A DNA stretch of 64,000 bases from Pseudomonas viridiflava (GTDB lineage: Bacteria > Pseudomonadota > Gammaproteobacteria > Pseudomonadales > Pseudomonadaceae). The notes beneath the pieces were generated by a model. That model ran no database searches. It was not told the origin of the DNA and saw only the letters and a list, made by a program, of their open reading frames with translations. The stretch spans positions 186,001-250,000 of the forward strand of contig NZ_UTIQ01000199.1 of the NCBI RefSeq assembly GCF_900582625.1, given 5' to 3'. Positions 1 to 20,855 of this stretch are shown here, piece after piece. A program made the translations under genes and the position numbers. The number at the start of each line of letters is the position of its first letter. Within the stretch, counting starts at the first letter, position 1.

Positions 1-882
1 ATTGGTCGACCGCTGCCCGGCACGCGCCTCTATGTGCTCGACGCCGATCTCAACCTGTGCCCGCCAGGCGTGATCGGCGAGTTGTATATCGGCGGCCCTG
101 GTTTGGCCCAGGGTTACCACGGCCAGCCAGCCTTGACGGCGCAGCGTTTCATTGCCGACCCGTTCACGCCCGGCCAGCGCCTTTACCGCAGCGGCGACCG
201 CGTGCGCTGCCGTGCCGATGGCGCGCTGGAGTACATCGGCCGCGTCGATCATCAAGTGAAAATTCGCGGCTTCCGCCTGGAGCTGGGCGAAGTAGAAGCG
301 CGCCTGCAACAGTGCCAAGGCGTGCGCGAAGCGCTGGTGCTGGCGCCCGACCTGGGCAGTGGCGCCACGCTGGTGGCCTATGTGGTAGCGGAACACATCG
401 ACCTCAACGATGCCGCCGCGCAGCAAGCCTTCCGCCAGCAACTGCGCACCCGCCTGCAAGCCGCGCTGCCGGATTACATGGTGCCGAGCCACTGGCTGTT
501 GCTGGAGAAAATGCCGCTCACCGCCAGCGGCAAGCTCGACCGCAACGCCTTGCCAGAACCCGACCCCAGCCAATTACAGCGGCACTACCGCGCGCCGCAA
601 AGCGAGCTGCAAATCAGCCTCGCGGCGATCTGGAGCGAGGTGTTGCAGGTGCCGCGTATCGGTCTGGACGACAGCTTTTTCGACCTCGGCGGCCATTCAC
701 TATTGGCCGCGCAAGTGGTTGCGCGCATCAAGCGCGAACTGGGCGTCAGCCTGCCGCTGCGCAGCCTGTTCGAGCGGCCGCTGTTGGCTGACTTGGCCGA
801 CGAGTTAGCCGCGCAGCAACCGCACAACGCCCAGGACTGGGACGAGATGGAAGCGTTTATGAATTCCCTGGAAGAGGTTTGA
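1..882 (+). CDS. NRPS, C-terminal fragment (end of A domain plus T domain)
   Basis: Only the last 293 residues are in the window and the frame is open from base 1. The fragment starts in the adenylation core (IGRPLPG) and contains the hinge motif KIRGFRLELGE. It also has the A10 lysine in SGKLDR and a carrier domain whose phosphopantetheine serine lies in GGHSLLAAQ. GGHSL is the carrier signature of modules not followed by an epimerase, and no E or TE domain follows. The protein ends in an acidic tail (DEMEAFMNSLEEV), like the tail of the next NRPS, and such tails probably dock the following subunit. The specificity pocket lies upstream of the window, so the substrate cannot be read. Stop and next start are 2 bases apart, so the genes are co-transcribed. 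Pyoverdine peptide assembly is likely from the pvd genes further right, but this is inferred. Confidence 0.93.
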   Translation: MGRPLPGTRLYVLDADLNLCPPGVIGELYIGGPGLAQGYHGQPALTAQRFIADPFTPGQRLYRSGDRVRCRADGALEYIGRVDHQVKIRGFRLELGEVEARLQQCQGVREALVLAPDLGSGATLVAYVVAEHIDLNDAAAQQAFRQQLRTRLQAALPDYMVPSHWLLLEKMPLTASGKLDRNALPEPDPSQLQRHYRAPQSELQISLAAIWSEVLQVPRIGLDDSFFDLGGHSLLAAQVVARIKRELGVSLPLRSLFERPLLADLADELAAQQPHNAQDWDEMEAFMNSLEEV

Positions 883-884
883 GC

Positions 885-8710
<7,826 letters not shown>

Positions 8711-8711
<1 letters not shown>

Positions 8712-11700
8712 TGCTCAAGCAGCCCTCGGCACACACGCAAGCACTGGTCGACCGCATCAAAGGGCTGGGCTTTGCCAAGCGCCGTGAACTGTTTCAGAAA
8801 CTGACGGAGAAGGGCGTTAACGTCGGCCGCCTGCCCATCGTGCCGGCCTGCGAGCGCGATGCCTTGCCGCTGAGTTACGCCCAGCAGCGCCAGTGGTTTC
8901 TCTGGCAACTGCAGCCGGACAACAGCGCGTACCACATGCCCACCGCTATTCGCCTGCAAGGCGCGCTGGACCTCGCCGCCCTGCAACATGCCTTCGATGC
9001 ACTGGTGGCACGTCACCACACCTTGCGCACGACGTTCGAGCTGCACGACGGCGAGCCGCAGCAACGCATCCAACCAGCGGCGGCGGTGGCGATTGAACGC
9101 GTCCCCATGCCCGGCGCGGCACTGCCGGCCATCACCGAAGCAATCAGCCGCGAGGCGCAGCGGCCGTTTGATCTGGAGCACGGGCCGCTGCTGCGCGTGC
9201 AGCTGTTACAAATCGCCGACGACGACGCGGTGTTGCTGATCGTGCAGCACCACATCGTGTCCGATGCCTGGTCCATGGAATTGATGGTGCAAGAGCTGAT
9301 CGGCCTGTACCAGAACCGTCGCCTGGGCATTGAAGACGCGCTGCCACCGCTGCCGATTCAATACGCCGACTACGCCGCCTGGCAGCGCCAGTGGATGGAA
9401 GCCGGCGAGGGCGCGCGGCAACTGGCGTACTGGCGCGAACAATTGGCCGGTGGCGAAACCCTGCTGGAATTGCCCGGCGACTGGCCGCGCCCGGCGCAGC
9501 GTTCCGGGCAGGGCGCGCGCCTGAGCGTGGAGCTGCCGTTTGCCCTGGCCGCAGCCATTAAACAACTGGCGCAGCGCGAAGGCTGCACGCCGTTTATGGC
9601 GCTGCTGGCCTCGTTCCAGTTGCTGTTGCAGCGCTACAGCGGGCAAACGCAGATTCGCGTTGGCGTGCCCTCGGCCAACCGCAACCGGGGCGAAACCGAG
9701 CGGCTGCTGGGCTTTTTCGTTAACACCCAGGTGTTGAGCGCAACCGTCGACAACCAGGCCTCCTTCCGCGACCTGCTCAAGCGCGTGCGGCAAACGGCCG
9801 TAGACGCCCAAGCCCATCAGGACCTGCCCTTCGAACAACTGGTCGACGCCCTGCAACCCGAACGCAGCCTCAGCCACAGCCCGCTGTTCCAAGTGCTGTT
9901 CAACCACCAGGTGAGCACCGCAGCGGGCGAGGGCATGCACCTGCCGGCCTTGCAGGTCAGCCAAGTGCAATGGGCAATGCCGACCGCGCAGTTCGACCTG
10001 AGCCTGGACTGCACCGAGCACCCGGGCGGCATCAGCGCCGATTTTATCTACGCCACCGACCTGTTCGCCGCGCCGCGTATTCAACGGATGGCGCAGCACT
10101 GGCAGAACCTGCTGCACGCCATCGTCGCCGCGCCGGATGCGCGCTTGGGCGAACTGCCGATGCTCAGCGAGCAGGAGCGTGAGCAGGCGCTGATCGGCTG
10201 GAACCAGACGCAGCGGCGCTATCCGGATGCACCGTTTGTGCACCGTCTGTTTGAAGCGCAGGTGCTGCGCCAGCCGCAAGCACCCGCGCTGGTGTTTGGC
10301 GCCACAGCGTTGAGCTATGGGCAACTGAACGAGGCGGCGAATCGTCTGGCCCGGCATCTGCAAACCCTTGGCGTGGGTGCCGATGTACTGGTGGGTATCG
10401 CCGCCGAGCGCAGCGTGGAAATGGTGGTCGGCTTGCTGGCCATTCTTAAAGCGGGCGGGGCTTATGTGCCGCTGGATCCGGAGTATCCGCAGGACCGTCT
10501 GGCCTACATGTTCGAAGACAGCGGCATCGCCTTGTTGCTGACGCAATCGCACCTGCTGGAAGCGTTGCCGGTTCCCGCCGGGCTGAGCTGTCTGACGCTG
10601 GATGAGCCCGGCGCATGGGCAAGCCAGGCACGCGAAAACCTGGATGTAACCCTGCATCCGGAAAACCTCGCGTACGTGATTTACACCTCCGGCTCTACCG
10701 GCAAACCCAAAGGCGCCGGCAACCGCCATGTGGCGTTGTACAACCGTCTGGCCTGGATGCAGGAAGCCTATGGGCTGGACGCCAGCGACAGCGTTTTGCA
10801 AAAAACACCGTTCAGTTTCGACGTCTCGGTGTGGGAGTTTTTCTGGCCGCTGATGGTTGGCTCGCGGCTGGTGATTGCCGGTGTGGGCGATCACCGCGAC
10901 CCGGCAAAACTGGTGGAGCTTATTACCCGCGAGGGCATCACCACGCTGCACTTTGTGCCCTCGATGCTGCAGGCCTTTGTCGCCGACGAATTGGCGGTGC
11001 AATGCCAGAACCTGAAACGGATTATCTGTAGCGGCGAAGCCTTGCCCGTGGAACTGCAACGGCAAACCCTCGCGCTGCTGCCCAACGCCGGCCTTTACAA
11101 CCTGTATGGGCCAACCGAGGCCGCCATCGACGTAACCCACTGGACCTGCCTCGAAGAAGGCCAGGATGCGGTGCCCATTGGCCGACCCATCGCCAACCTG
11201 CAAACCTATGTGCTCGACGCCGAACTCAACCCGGTCAGCCCCGGCGTAATCGGCGAGCTGTACCTGGGCGGCGTGGGTCTGGCGCGTGGTTATCACCGTC
11301 GTCCGGCGTTGACCGCCGAGCGTTTCGTGGTCGATCCATTTCGTGCCGGCCAACGCCTGTACCGCACCGGCGACCTGGCGCGCCAACGCGAAGACGGCGT
11401 TATCGAATACGCGGGGCGCATTGACCATCAAGTGAAAATCCGTGGCCTGCGCATTGAGCTGGGCGAAATCGAAGCGCGGCTGCACGAGCTGCCGGCCGTG
11501 CGCGAAGCCGTGGTGGTCGCGGTAGACGGCAAGCAATTGCTCGCCTACGTGGTGCCGGAGCCGGACACCCTGGCCCGTGCCGAGGCCGAGATACAAGGCG
11601 GCTACCTGCACGCGCTCAAGGCCAGTCTGCTCAGCACATTGCCCGACTACATGGTGCCCACGCTGTGGCAGCTGCTGGAACGGATGCCGCTGTCGCCGAA

Positions 11701-14700
11701 CGGCAAGCTCGACCGCAAAGCGCTGCCCACGCACGAAGCGGCGCCCAAACAAACCGCTTACCAGGCGCCACGCAATGAGCTGGAGCAGCAGCTGGTCGCC
11801 CTCTGGCAAGACGTGCTGCGCCTGGAACAAGTGGGCGTCGATGACAACTTTTTCGAGCTGGGTGGCGACTCGATTATTTCCATTCAGATCGTCAGCCGCG
11901 CCCGCCAGGCCGGCATCCGCTTCGCCCCGCGCGATTTGTTCCAGCACCAGACCGTGCGCCGCCTGGCTGGCGTGGCGCAGCGCAGTGAAGCGTTGCAGGT
12001 GGAGCAGGGACCGGTGACCGGCGAGGCGCCGCTGCTGCCGATTCAGCAGGCGTTTTTTGCCACGGCCATTCCCCAGCGTCAGCACTGGAACCAGTCGCTG
12101 CTGCTGGCGCCGGTCGAAGCCTTGGATGCTGCCTTGCTGGAACTGGCGCTGAGCACGGTGGTGAACCATCACGACGCCTTGCGCCTGCGTTATCGCCAAG
12201 TGGACGAGGGCTGGGTGCAGGAACACGCGGCGCTTGATGGCAACGATGGGTTGCTCTGGCAAACGCACCTCGACGACGTCGCACAGTTGCCGGCGTACTG
12301 CAACGAAGTACAACGCAGCCTCAACCTCAGCGATGGCCCGCTGCTGCGCGCGGCGCTGCTGCACCTGGCCGATGGCACGCAACGGCTGCTGCTGGTGATT
12401 CATCACTTGGTGGTGGACGGCGTGTCGTGGCGCATTCTGCTGGAAGACCTGCAAAGCGCTTACCGTCAGAAACGCCTGCCGGCAAAAACCAGCGCCTACC
12501 AGGCCTGGGGCCAGCGCTTGCAGCAGCATGCCGTCGGCGAGGCCATGGGCGGCCAGCTCGCCTATTGGCAGCAGGCACTGGCGCACGCGCCGCATGACCT
12601 GCCGGCTGACAATCCTGTCGGTTCGCTGCAGCAACGCCATGCCCGCAGCGTGGCCACACGGCTGAGCGCCGAGCACACCCGGCAGTTGTTGCAACACGCG
12701 CCCGCGGCGTATCGCACTCAGGTCAACGACCTGCTGCTGACGGCGCTGGCGCAAGCGGTATGCGAATGGAGCGGGCAACCCTCGGCGCTGATTCAACTGG
12801 AAGGGCATGGCCGCGAGGAGCTGTTCGCCGACGTCGATCTGTCACGCACGGTGGGCTGGTTTACCAGCCTGTTCCCGGTGTGCCTGCAACCGGCCGCAGA
12901 CCTGGCAACGTCGATCAAGCACTGCAAACAACAGCTGCAGAACATCCCGGACAAAGGTCTCGGCTTCGGTCTGCTGCGTCACTGTGCGCGCACCGAAATC
13001 CAGCAGACGCTTGCCGCCTTGCCGCAGCCGCGCATCACCTTCAACTACCTCGGCCAGTTCGACGCCGACTTCGCCAGCGATGGCCTCTGGACGCCCGCCA
13101 ACGAAGGCCGTGGCGCCGGGCAGGATGAGGCCGCACCGCTGGGCAACTGGCTAAGCGTGGACGGGCAGGTGTACGGCGGCGAGCTGAGCCTGAACTGGAC
13201 CTACAGCAGCGAAATGTTTAGCCAGGCGCGTATTCAGCGACTGGCCGACGCCTACCAGCAGGCGCTGGTGGCGTTGATCGAGCATTGCTTGAACGACGAC
13301 AACGCCGGCCTTACGCCAGGCGATGTGCCGATGGCCGAACTGACCCAGGCGCAACTGGATGCTCTGCCGGTGCCGGCGCGGCAGATCGCGACCGTCTACC
13401 CGCTGTCGCCCATGCAACAGGGCATGCTGTTCCACAGCCTGTACGAGCCCAATGGGCCGACCTATATCAACCAGATGCGCGTGGATATTCACGGCCTCGA
13501 TGTGCCGCGTTTTACCGCCGCCTGGCAGCAGGCCGTGGACCGCCATGAACTGTTGCGCGCCGGCTTCGTGTGGGACAACGGCCTGGAAACGCCCCGGCAG
13601 ATCATCCACCGTCAAGCTGTGCTGGAGGTTTCGGTGTGCCCGCACGGCAGCGATGCCGACGCCGTCGCCGCCACCGAACTGCAACGCGGCTTCGACCTGG
13701 CGCGCCCGCCATTGCTGCGCTTGGCCCTGGTGCCCACGGGCGCTCAGCGCTATCACCTGATCTACACCAGCCACCATATTTTGCTGGACGGCTGGAGCAA
13801 TTCACGGCTGCTCGGCGAAGTGCTGCAAGCCTACGCCGGGCAACCGGTGGCGGCGCCGTCGAGCGGTTACACCGACTACCTCGGCTGGCTACAGCGCCAA
13901 GACCGCGCCGCCAGCCTGGCCTTTTGGCAAGAGCAACTGGCGCCGCTGGAAGAACCGACGCGCCTGGCGCTGGCCTGCGGTCACCACCCGGACGCCAAGC
14001 CAGGGCAAGACGCGCACCTGGTAAACCTCGGCGCGGCGTTCACGCATGAGCTGCAAACCTTCGCCCGTCAGCAACAAGTGACGCTGAACAGCCTGCTGCA
14101 AGGGGCATGGGCGCTGTTGCTGCAACGCTACAGCGGCCAGCGCTGCGTCGCGTTTGGCGCCACCGTGTCTGGCCGGCCGGTGGAATTGGCCGGCATCGAA
14201 GAACAACTAGGGCTGTTTATCAACACCTTGCCGGTAGTGACCAGCCCGCCGCCAGCGCTCAACGCCGTGCAGTGGACCCGTGCCGTGCAAGCGCAAAACC
14301 TGGCCCTGCGCGAGCACGAACACATGCCGCTGGCCGAGCTGCAACGCGTGGCCGGGCATAACGGCGAAGCCTTGTTCGACACCTTGCTGGTGTTCGAAAA
14401 CTACCCGGTGTCCGACGCCCTGTCCGCCGCGCCCGGCGGCCTGCAATTTGCCAACCTGGCGTACAGCGAACAGAGCGGGTATGCGCTGACGCTGATCGCT
14501 CAGGTGGGCGCCGAGCTTGAGCTGGGTTTCCACTTTCTCACCGAGCGCTTCAGCGCCCATAGCATCCAGCGCATCGCCGGCCAACTGGTGCAGCTGCTCG
14601 GGCAGTTTATGCACCAGCCCGAGCGCGCCATCGGCGACTTGCGGTTGCTGGCGGAGGCCGATCATGCCCGTGTGGTGAACAGCTGGAACGACACGGCGAA

Positions 14701-17700
14701 ACACTACCCGGACGTGCCGTTTGTGCATCAGCTGTTTGAAGCGCAAGCCGCGCGGCAGCCGCACGCGCCGGCCTTGGTCTTTGGCGACACGGCATTGAGC
14801 TATGGCGAACTGAACAGCCAGGCCAATCGCCTGGCGCAGCACCTGCACGCCTTGGGCGTTGGTGCCGATGTGCTGGTGGGCATTGCCGCCGAGCGCAGTG
14901 TGGAAATGGTGGTCGGATTGCTGGCCATCCTCAAGGCCGGCGGCGCGTATGTACCGCTGGACCCGGAGTACCCGCAGGACCGTTTGGCCTACATGTTTGA
15001 AGACAGCGGCATCGACCTGCTGCTGACCCAATCGCACCTGCTCGACGCGTTGCCGATTCCCGTTGGGTTGACGTGTTTAACGCTAGATACGCCGTACGCC
15101 TGGGCGGATCAATCAGGCGAAAACCTTCAGGTTGAGCTGCACCCGGAAAACCTCGCCTATGTGATTTACACCTCCGGCTCCACCGGCAAACCCAAAGGCG
15201 CGGGTAACCGTCATGTCGCGCTGTACAACCGCTTGGCGTGGATGCAAGAGGCCTACGCGCTGGATGCCAGCGACAGCGTGTTGCAGAAGACGCCGTTCAG
15301 TTTCGATGTGTCGGTGTGGGAGTTTTTCTGGCCGCTGATGGTTGGCTCGCGTCTCGTGGTTGCCGGCGTCGGCGATCACCGCGACCCGGCAAAACTGGTG
15401 GCGCTGATTACACGCGAGCGCATCACCACGCTGCATTTTGTGCCGTCGATGTTGCAGGCCTTTATCAGTGATGAACTGGCCGTTCAGTGCCAGCACCTCA
15501 TGCGGATTATCTGTAGTGGCGAAGCGTTGCCCGTCGAACTGCAACGGCAAACCATGGCGTTGCTGCCCAACGCGGGCCTTTACAACTTGTATGGCCCCAC
15601 CGAAGCCGCCATCGACGTCACGCACTGGACCTGCGTCGAAGAAGGCCGCGACGCCGTGCCCATCGGCCAGCCCATCGCCAACCTGCACACCTATGTGCTG
15701 GACGGCGAATTAAACCCGGTCAGCCCCGGCGTAACCGGCGAGCTGTACCTGGGCGGCATCGGCCTGGCGCGCGGTTATCACCATCGTCCGGCGCTGACTG
15801 CGGAACGCTTTGTGGTCGATCCGTTCCACGTCGGGCAGCGGCTGTACCGCACCGGCGACCTGGCCCGCCAACGCGAAGACGGCGTGATCGAATACGCCGG
15901 GCGTATCGACCATCAAGTGAAAATCCGTGGTCTGCGCATTGAGCTGGGCGAAATCGAAGCGCGGCTGCACGAGCAACCCAACGTTCGCGACGCCGTGGTG
16001 GTGGCGCACAGCGGCAGCCACGGCAACTACTTGGTCGCCTATGTGGTGGCCGAGCAGGGCGCCGAGGTTGCCGACTTGAAAACCACGCTGCTCAAGCACC
16101 TGCCCGACTACATGGTGCCCACTCAATGGATGCTGCTGGACGCGCTGCCGCTGTCGCCCAATGGCAAGCTCGACCGCAAGGCGCTGCCAGTGCCGGAGCA
16201 ACACGTGGCGGCACACGCCTATGTGGCGCCGCGCAGTGCGGTGGAATCGCAATTGGCGGCCATCTGGCAAGACGTGCTGCGAGTCGAGCAGGTCGGCATC
16301 AAAGACAACTTCTTCGAGCTGGGCGGCGACTCGATTATTTCCATCCAAATCGTCAGCCGCGCTCGCCAAGCGGGCATCGCCCTCGGCCCGCGTGATCTGT
16401 TCGAACAGCAAACCATCGCCAACTTGGCGGGCATTGCCGTCACAGGTTCAGCGGCGCAACCGGCCGTGCAGCGCATTCAAATCGACCCCATGCAACGCGC
16501 TTCGCTGCCGGTAGCTGAAAGCGATATCGAAGACGTGTACCCGCTGTCGCCGATGCAAAAAGGCATGCTCTTTCACACCCTCGAAGACAGCGGCGAAGCG
16601 CTGTATATCAACCAGGTGAGCCTGCCGGTGACGGGCCTGGACGTGCCGCGCTTTGAAGCGGCGTGGACGTTTGTCACCGCGCGCCATGGCGTGTTGCGCA
16701 CCAGTTTCCACTGGCAAGCCGACCTCAGCGAGCCGCTGCAAGTGGTGCACAAACAGGCGCGCATGCCCTTGGAGATTCGCGATTGGCGCCAGCGTGCCGT
16801 GAACGACGAGGCACTTGCCGAGCTGGCGCAGCAGGAAGCGTTGCGCGGTTTTGCACTTGACCAGGCGCCGCTGCAACGCATGCTGCTGGTGCGGCTGGGC
16901 GAGCAGCATTTCCACATGATCTGGACCAGCCACCACATGTTGATGGACGGCTGGAGCAGCTCCAATTTGTTCGCCGAGGTGCTGCAGCATTACGCCGGCC
17001 GCTCACTCCATGACGCGCCCGGGCGCTACGGCGATTTTATTGCCTGGCTCCACAGCCAGGACAAAAGCGCGCTGGAACGGTTCTGGCGCGAGCAGTTGGC
17101 GAACGTTGAGCCGACGTCCCTCAGCCAGGCCGTGTACCCACGTCACGTCAGCGAGGAAAACGGCCACGCCGCGTTGTATTCCAACTGGAACGAAGTATGG
17201 ACTGCGCGCCTGCAACAGCATTGCCGGCGGCTGCGCATTACGCCGAACACCTTTATCCAGGGCGCCTGGTTGCTGCTGTTGCAACGCTATACCGGCCAAC
17301 GCACCGTGAGCTTTGGCGCCACGGTGGCGGGCCGGCCGGAAAGCCTGCCCGGCGCCGACAGCATGCTCGGGTTGTTTATCAATACCTTGCCGGTGACTCA
17401 GACCCTGCACGCCGAGCAGCCGCTGGACACGTGGTTGCAACAGCTACAGGCCTACAACCTCGATATTCGCGCCTATTCCCACGCGCCATTGGCCGACGTG
17501 CAGCGCTGGTCCGGGCTGGGTGGGCAGGCGTTGTTTGACAGCATTATCGTGTTCGAGAACTACCCCATCGACGAACGCCTGCGCGAGGCTGAGCCGGATG
17601 GGCTGAGCTTTGGTGCATCGAAGGATCTGGGCGTGACCAACTTTGCCATGGACTTGGCCGTTCACTTGGGCGACAGCCTGATGATCGAGTACATGTACCT

Positions 17701-20700
17701 GCGCGCCAGCTTCAGCGAGCAGGGCGTGGCGCAGATTCGTGCGCTGATGGAAGCGACGCTGGAGGCCATGCTGGACGCGCCGCAGGAGCGCCTGGGTAAT
17801 CTGCAAAGGCTGCCGGCCGCGACGCTGACCGAGCTGCAACACTGGAGCGCTGCCCCTGCGCCGAGCCATCGTGCGCAGCTACTGCCGGACCTGATCGCCG
17901 CGCAGGCCGGGCAACAACCGCTCGCCCTAGCGGTTGCGTGCGGCGATGCGCAGCTGAGTTATGCCGAACTGGATAGCGCCGCGAACCGACTGGCGCGTGT
18001 GCTTCAAGCGCGTGGCGCGGCGCCGGAAGTGGTGGTGGGCGTGGCGTTACCGCGCTCGGTAGAGATGATCGTGGCGCTGCTGGCGGTGATGAAAACCGGC
18101 GCCGCGTATGTGCCGCTAGACCTCGACTACCCGGCCGAACGCCTGGCCTACATGATCGACGACTCGGCCATGGCGCTGCTGATTACCCGCAGCGAGGTGC
18201 AGGGCACCTTGCCGATTCCGCCCAACGTGGGCGTGGTCGCGCTGGACCTGTTGTCCACCGACGGCGACAGCCGCGCGCTGGCCTCGCCGCTGCTGGCCGA
18301 TAACCTTGCCTACCTCATCTACACCTCCGGCTCCACCGGCCGCCCCAAAGGCGTGGCCGTCACCCATGGGCCGCTGAGCATGCACTGCCAGGCGATTGCC
18401 CAGCTGTATGAAATGAATGCCAGCACCCGCGAACTGCTGTTTATGTCGTTTGCCTTCGACGGTGCTCACGAACGCTGGCTAAGCACCTTGGCCAGCGGCG
18501 GAGCCCTGGTGGTTCGCGACGGCACCTTGTGGACGCCCGAACACACCTGCGCCGTGCTGCATGAACAGCGCATCAGCATCGCCTGCTTCCCGCCGGCGTA
18601 TCTCAAGCAACTGGCCGAATACATCGAAGCCAGCGGCGTGCCGGCACCGGCGGTACACACCTACTGCTTTGGCGGCGACGCGGTGCCGGAGCAGAGCTTC
18701 GAGCAAGTGAAAGCAGCGCTGCAGCCCGCGTACTTCACCAACGGCTACGGTCCGACCGAAACCGTGGTCACGCCCATGCTCTGGCGCGTGCCGCTGAGCG
18801 GGCGCTGCGAGGCGGCGTATGCGCCCATCGGCAAAGCGGTGGGGCAGCGTTCGTTGCATGTGCTGGATGCCGACCTCAACCCGTTGCCGACCGGGTTTGC
18901 CGGCGAGCTGTACATCGGCGGGTACGGCGTGGCGCGCGGTTACCACGGGCGGCCCGAGATTACCGCCGAACGCTTCGTGCCCGACCCGTTTGGCGAAGCG
19001 GGCGCGCGCCTGTACCGCACCGGCGACCTGGTGCGCCTGCGTGCCGACGGCGTGCTCGATTATGTCGGGCGCATTGACCACCAGGTAAAAGTGCGCGGCT
19101 TCCGAATTGAACTGGGCGAAGTGGAAGCCAGCTTGCGCCGCCAGCCGGGCGTGGAAGACGCCCTGGTGATCGCCCGCGATGCCGCTTCGGGCAAACAGCT
19201 GATTGGCTATGTAGTCAGCAGCGAAAATGCAAACGGCGAAGCGCTGCGAGCGGCACTGCGTGAGCAACTGCCCGACTATATGGTGCCCGCGCAAGTGCTG
19301 GTGCTGGCCACATTTCCCGTCACTCCCAACGGCAAACTCGACCGCAACGCGCTGCCGGAACCGAGCTTCACCAGCAGCGCTTATGTAGCGCCGCGCACTG
19401 AACAGGAACGCCTGCTGGCTGAGATATGGGCCGAGGTGTTGCAGGTGGAACAGGTGGGGATTACCGACAGCTTCTTTGAACTGGGCGGCGACTCGATTCT
19501 TAGCCTGCAAGTGATCTCCCGCGTGCGAAATCACCCGGCCCTGCAACTGCAGCTGAAACTGCGCGACCTGATGCGCCAACCGACCATTGTTGGGTTGCTG
19601 GGGCAGCCGCAGCCGGCAGTGATTGAAGCGCCTGTTTTCGTGCCCGTGGACGACCGTCAATTTGCCTTGCTGCCGGTGCAAGCCGCGTTCTTTGCTCGGC
19701 ATACCAGTCAGCCGCAGCACTTCAACCAAAGCCTGCTGCTGCGCGCCACACAGCCGCTGAACCGCGAGGCGCTGCGCAGCGCACTGGCGACGGTGATGGC
19801 CCATCACGACAGCCTGCGCCTGCGCTTTAGCGAAGAGCGCGGGCAGTGGCGTCAGGCCTACGGGCCGGTCAATAACGACACGCTGCTGTGGGAAGAAACC
19901 GTGGCGGACGAGGCGGCCTTGCTGACGCTATTCAACCGCGCCCAGCGCAGCCTCAACCTGCAAACAGGCCCGCTATTACGCTCCGTTCACGCGACCTTGG
20001 CGGACGGCAGCGAGCGGCTGTTGTTGGTGGTGCATCACCTGGCCATGGACCTGATCTCCTGGCGTGTGCTGAGCGAAGACCTGCTCCAGGCGTACGCCGG
20101 CAACTCGCCGGAGAGAACCGCCAGCTACCGCGCCTGGATCGAACATTGGCAGGCGCAGGTGCCGCGTCTAGCTGAAGAACAGCGCGACTTCTGGCGCGAA
20201 CAGTTAGCGGGCGAGGGCGACCACTGGCCCTGCGACAACCCGCGCGGCAGCAACATCGTGCAGCATCAAGTCACGGTTAGCCGAACGCTCAGCAGCGAAG
20301 GCCTGCAAGCCCATAAAGCAGCGGTAAACGAACTGCTGCTCACCGCGCTTGCCAGCGCCCTGTGCGACTGGACCGGCCGTGACAGCGTGGCCATTGAACT
20401 GGAAACCCATGGCCGCGTTAACGACGACCGCGCGCCGGACGTTAGCCGTACCCTCGGCTGGTTCACCAGCCAATTTCCCCTGCGCCTTAGCGCGAATCTC
20501 GCGGCCGTGCAGCAAGCGTTGAACGGCGTGCCCGATAACGGCGTGAGCTTCGGTTTCTTACGCCATGAATTCGCCAATACACCGCGCGTCAGCTTCAGCT
20601 ACCTCGGCCAGGCCAACGCCAAGTTCGGACCCGCGAGCACTGCGTTTACCGTCGCCAGCGAACCGCTTGGCGACGAACACGGCCCGGATGCGCCGCTTGC

Positions 20701-20851
20701 CAACGAACTGGAAGTGGTGGCGCAAATCGGCGACGGGCAGCTGCACCTGCGCTGCAACTTCAGCAACCGCCGCTACCGCACCCAGCGCATCGAACGGCTG
20801 ATGGACGCCTGCAAGGCCCACCTCATTCACTTGTTGCAACCGGAGGCGTAA
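8711..20851 (+). CDS. Three-module NRPS: C-A-T-E-C-A-T-C-A-T-E
   Basis: The protein has 4046 residues. Domains by approximate residue: docking helix 1-45; LCL C (HHIVSDAW ~180); A1 (~500-1010); T (GGDSIIS ~1051); E (HHLVVDGVSW ~1230); DCL C (~1562, HHILLDGW); A2 (~1995-2490); T (GGDSIIS ~2538); C (YPLSPMQKG ~2610, HHMLMDGW ~2741); A3 (~3060-3550); T (GGDSILS ~3591); terminal E (HHLAMDLISW ~3775). A1 and A2 both read D-V-W-H-I-S-L-I-D-K, an exact serine code, and are nearly identical to each other. A3 reads D-G-E-C-C-G-G-V-T-K; the D-G-E start recalls Lys-type pyoverdine domains, but I do not assign it. Oddities: the second module has an E-type carrier and a DCL-type C after it but no E domain, and the protein ends in an E domain with no TE. 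Release must happen on another protein. Confidence 0.95.
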
Positions 20852-20855
20852 CGCC

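Noticed and set aside
9206..12808. 1200-residue open frame on the minus strand inside the NRPS gene
   Set aside because: Antisense shadow of GC-rich NRPS codons. It is low-complexity (Arg/Gln/His-rich), has no domain, and the plus strand has continuous C-A-T-E homology.
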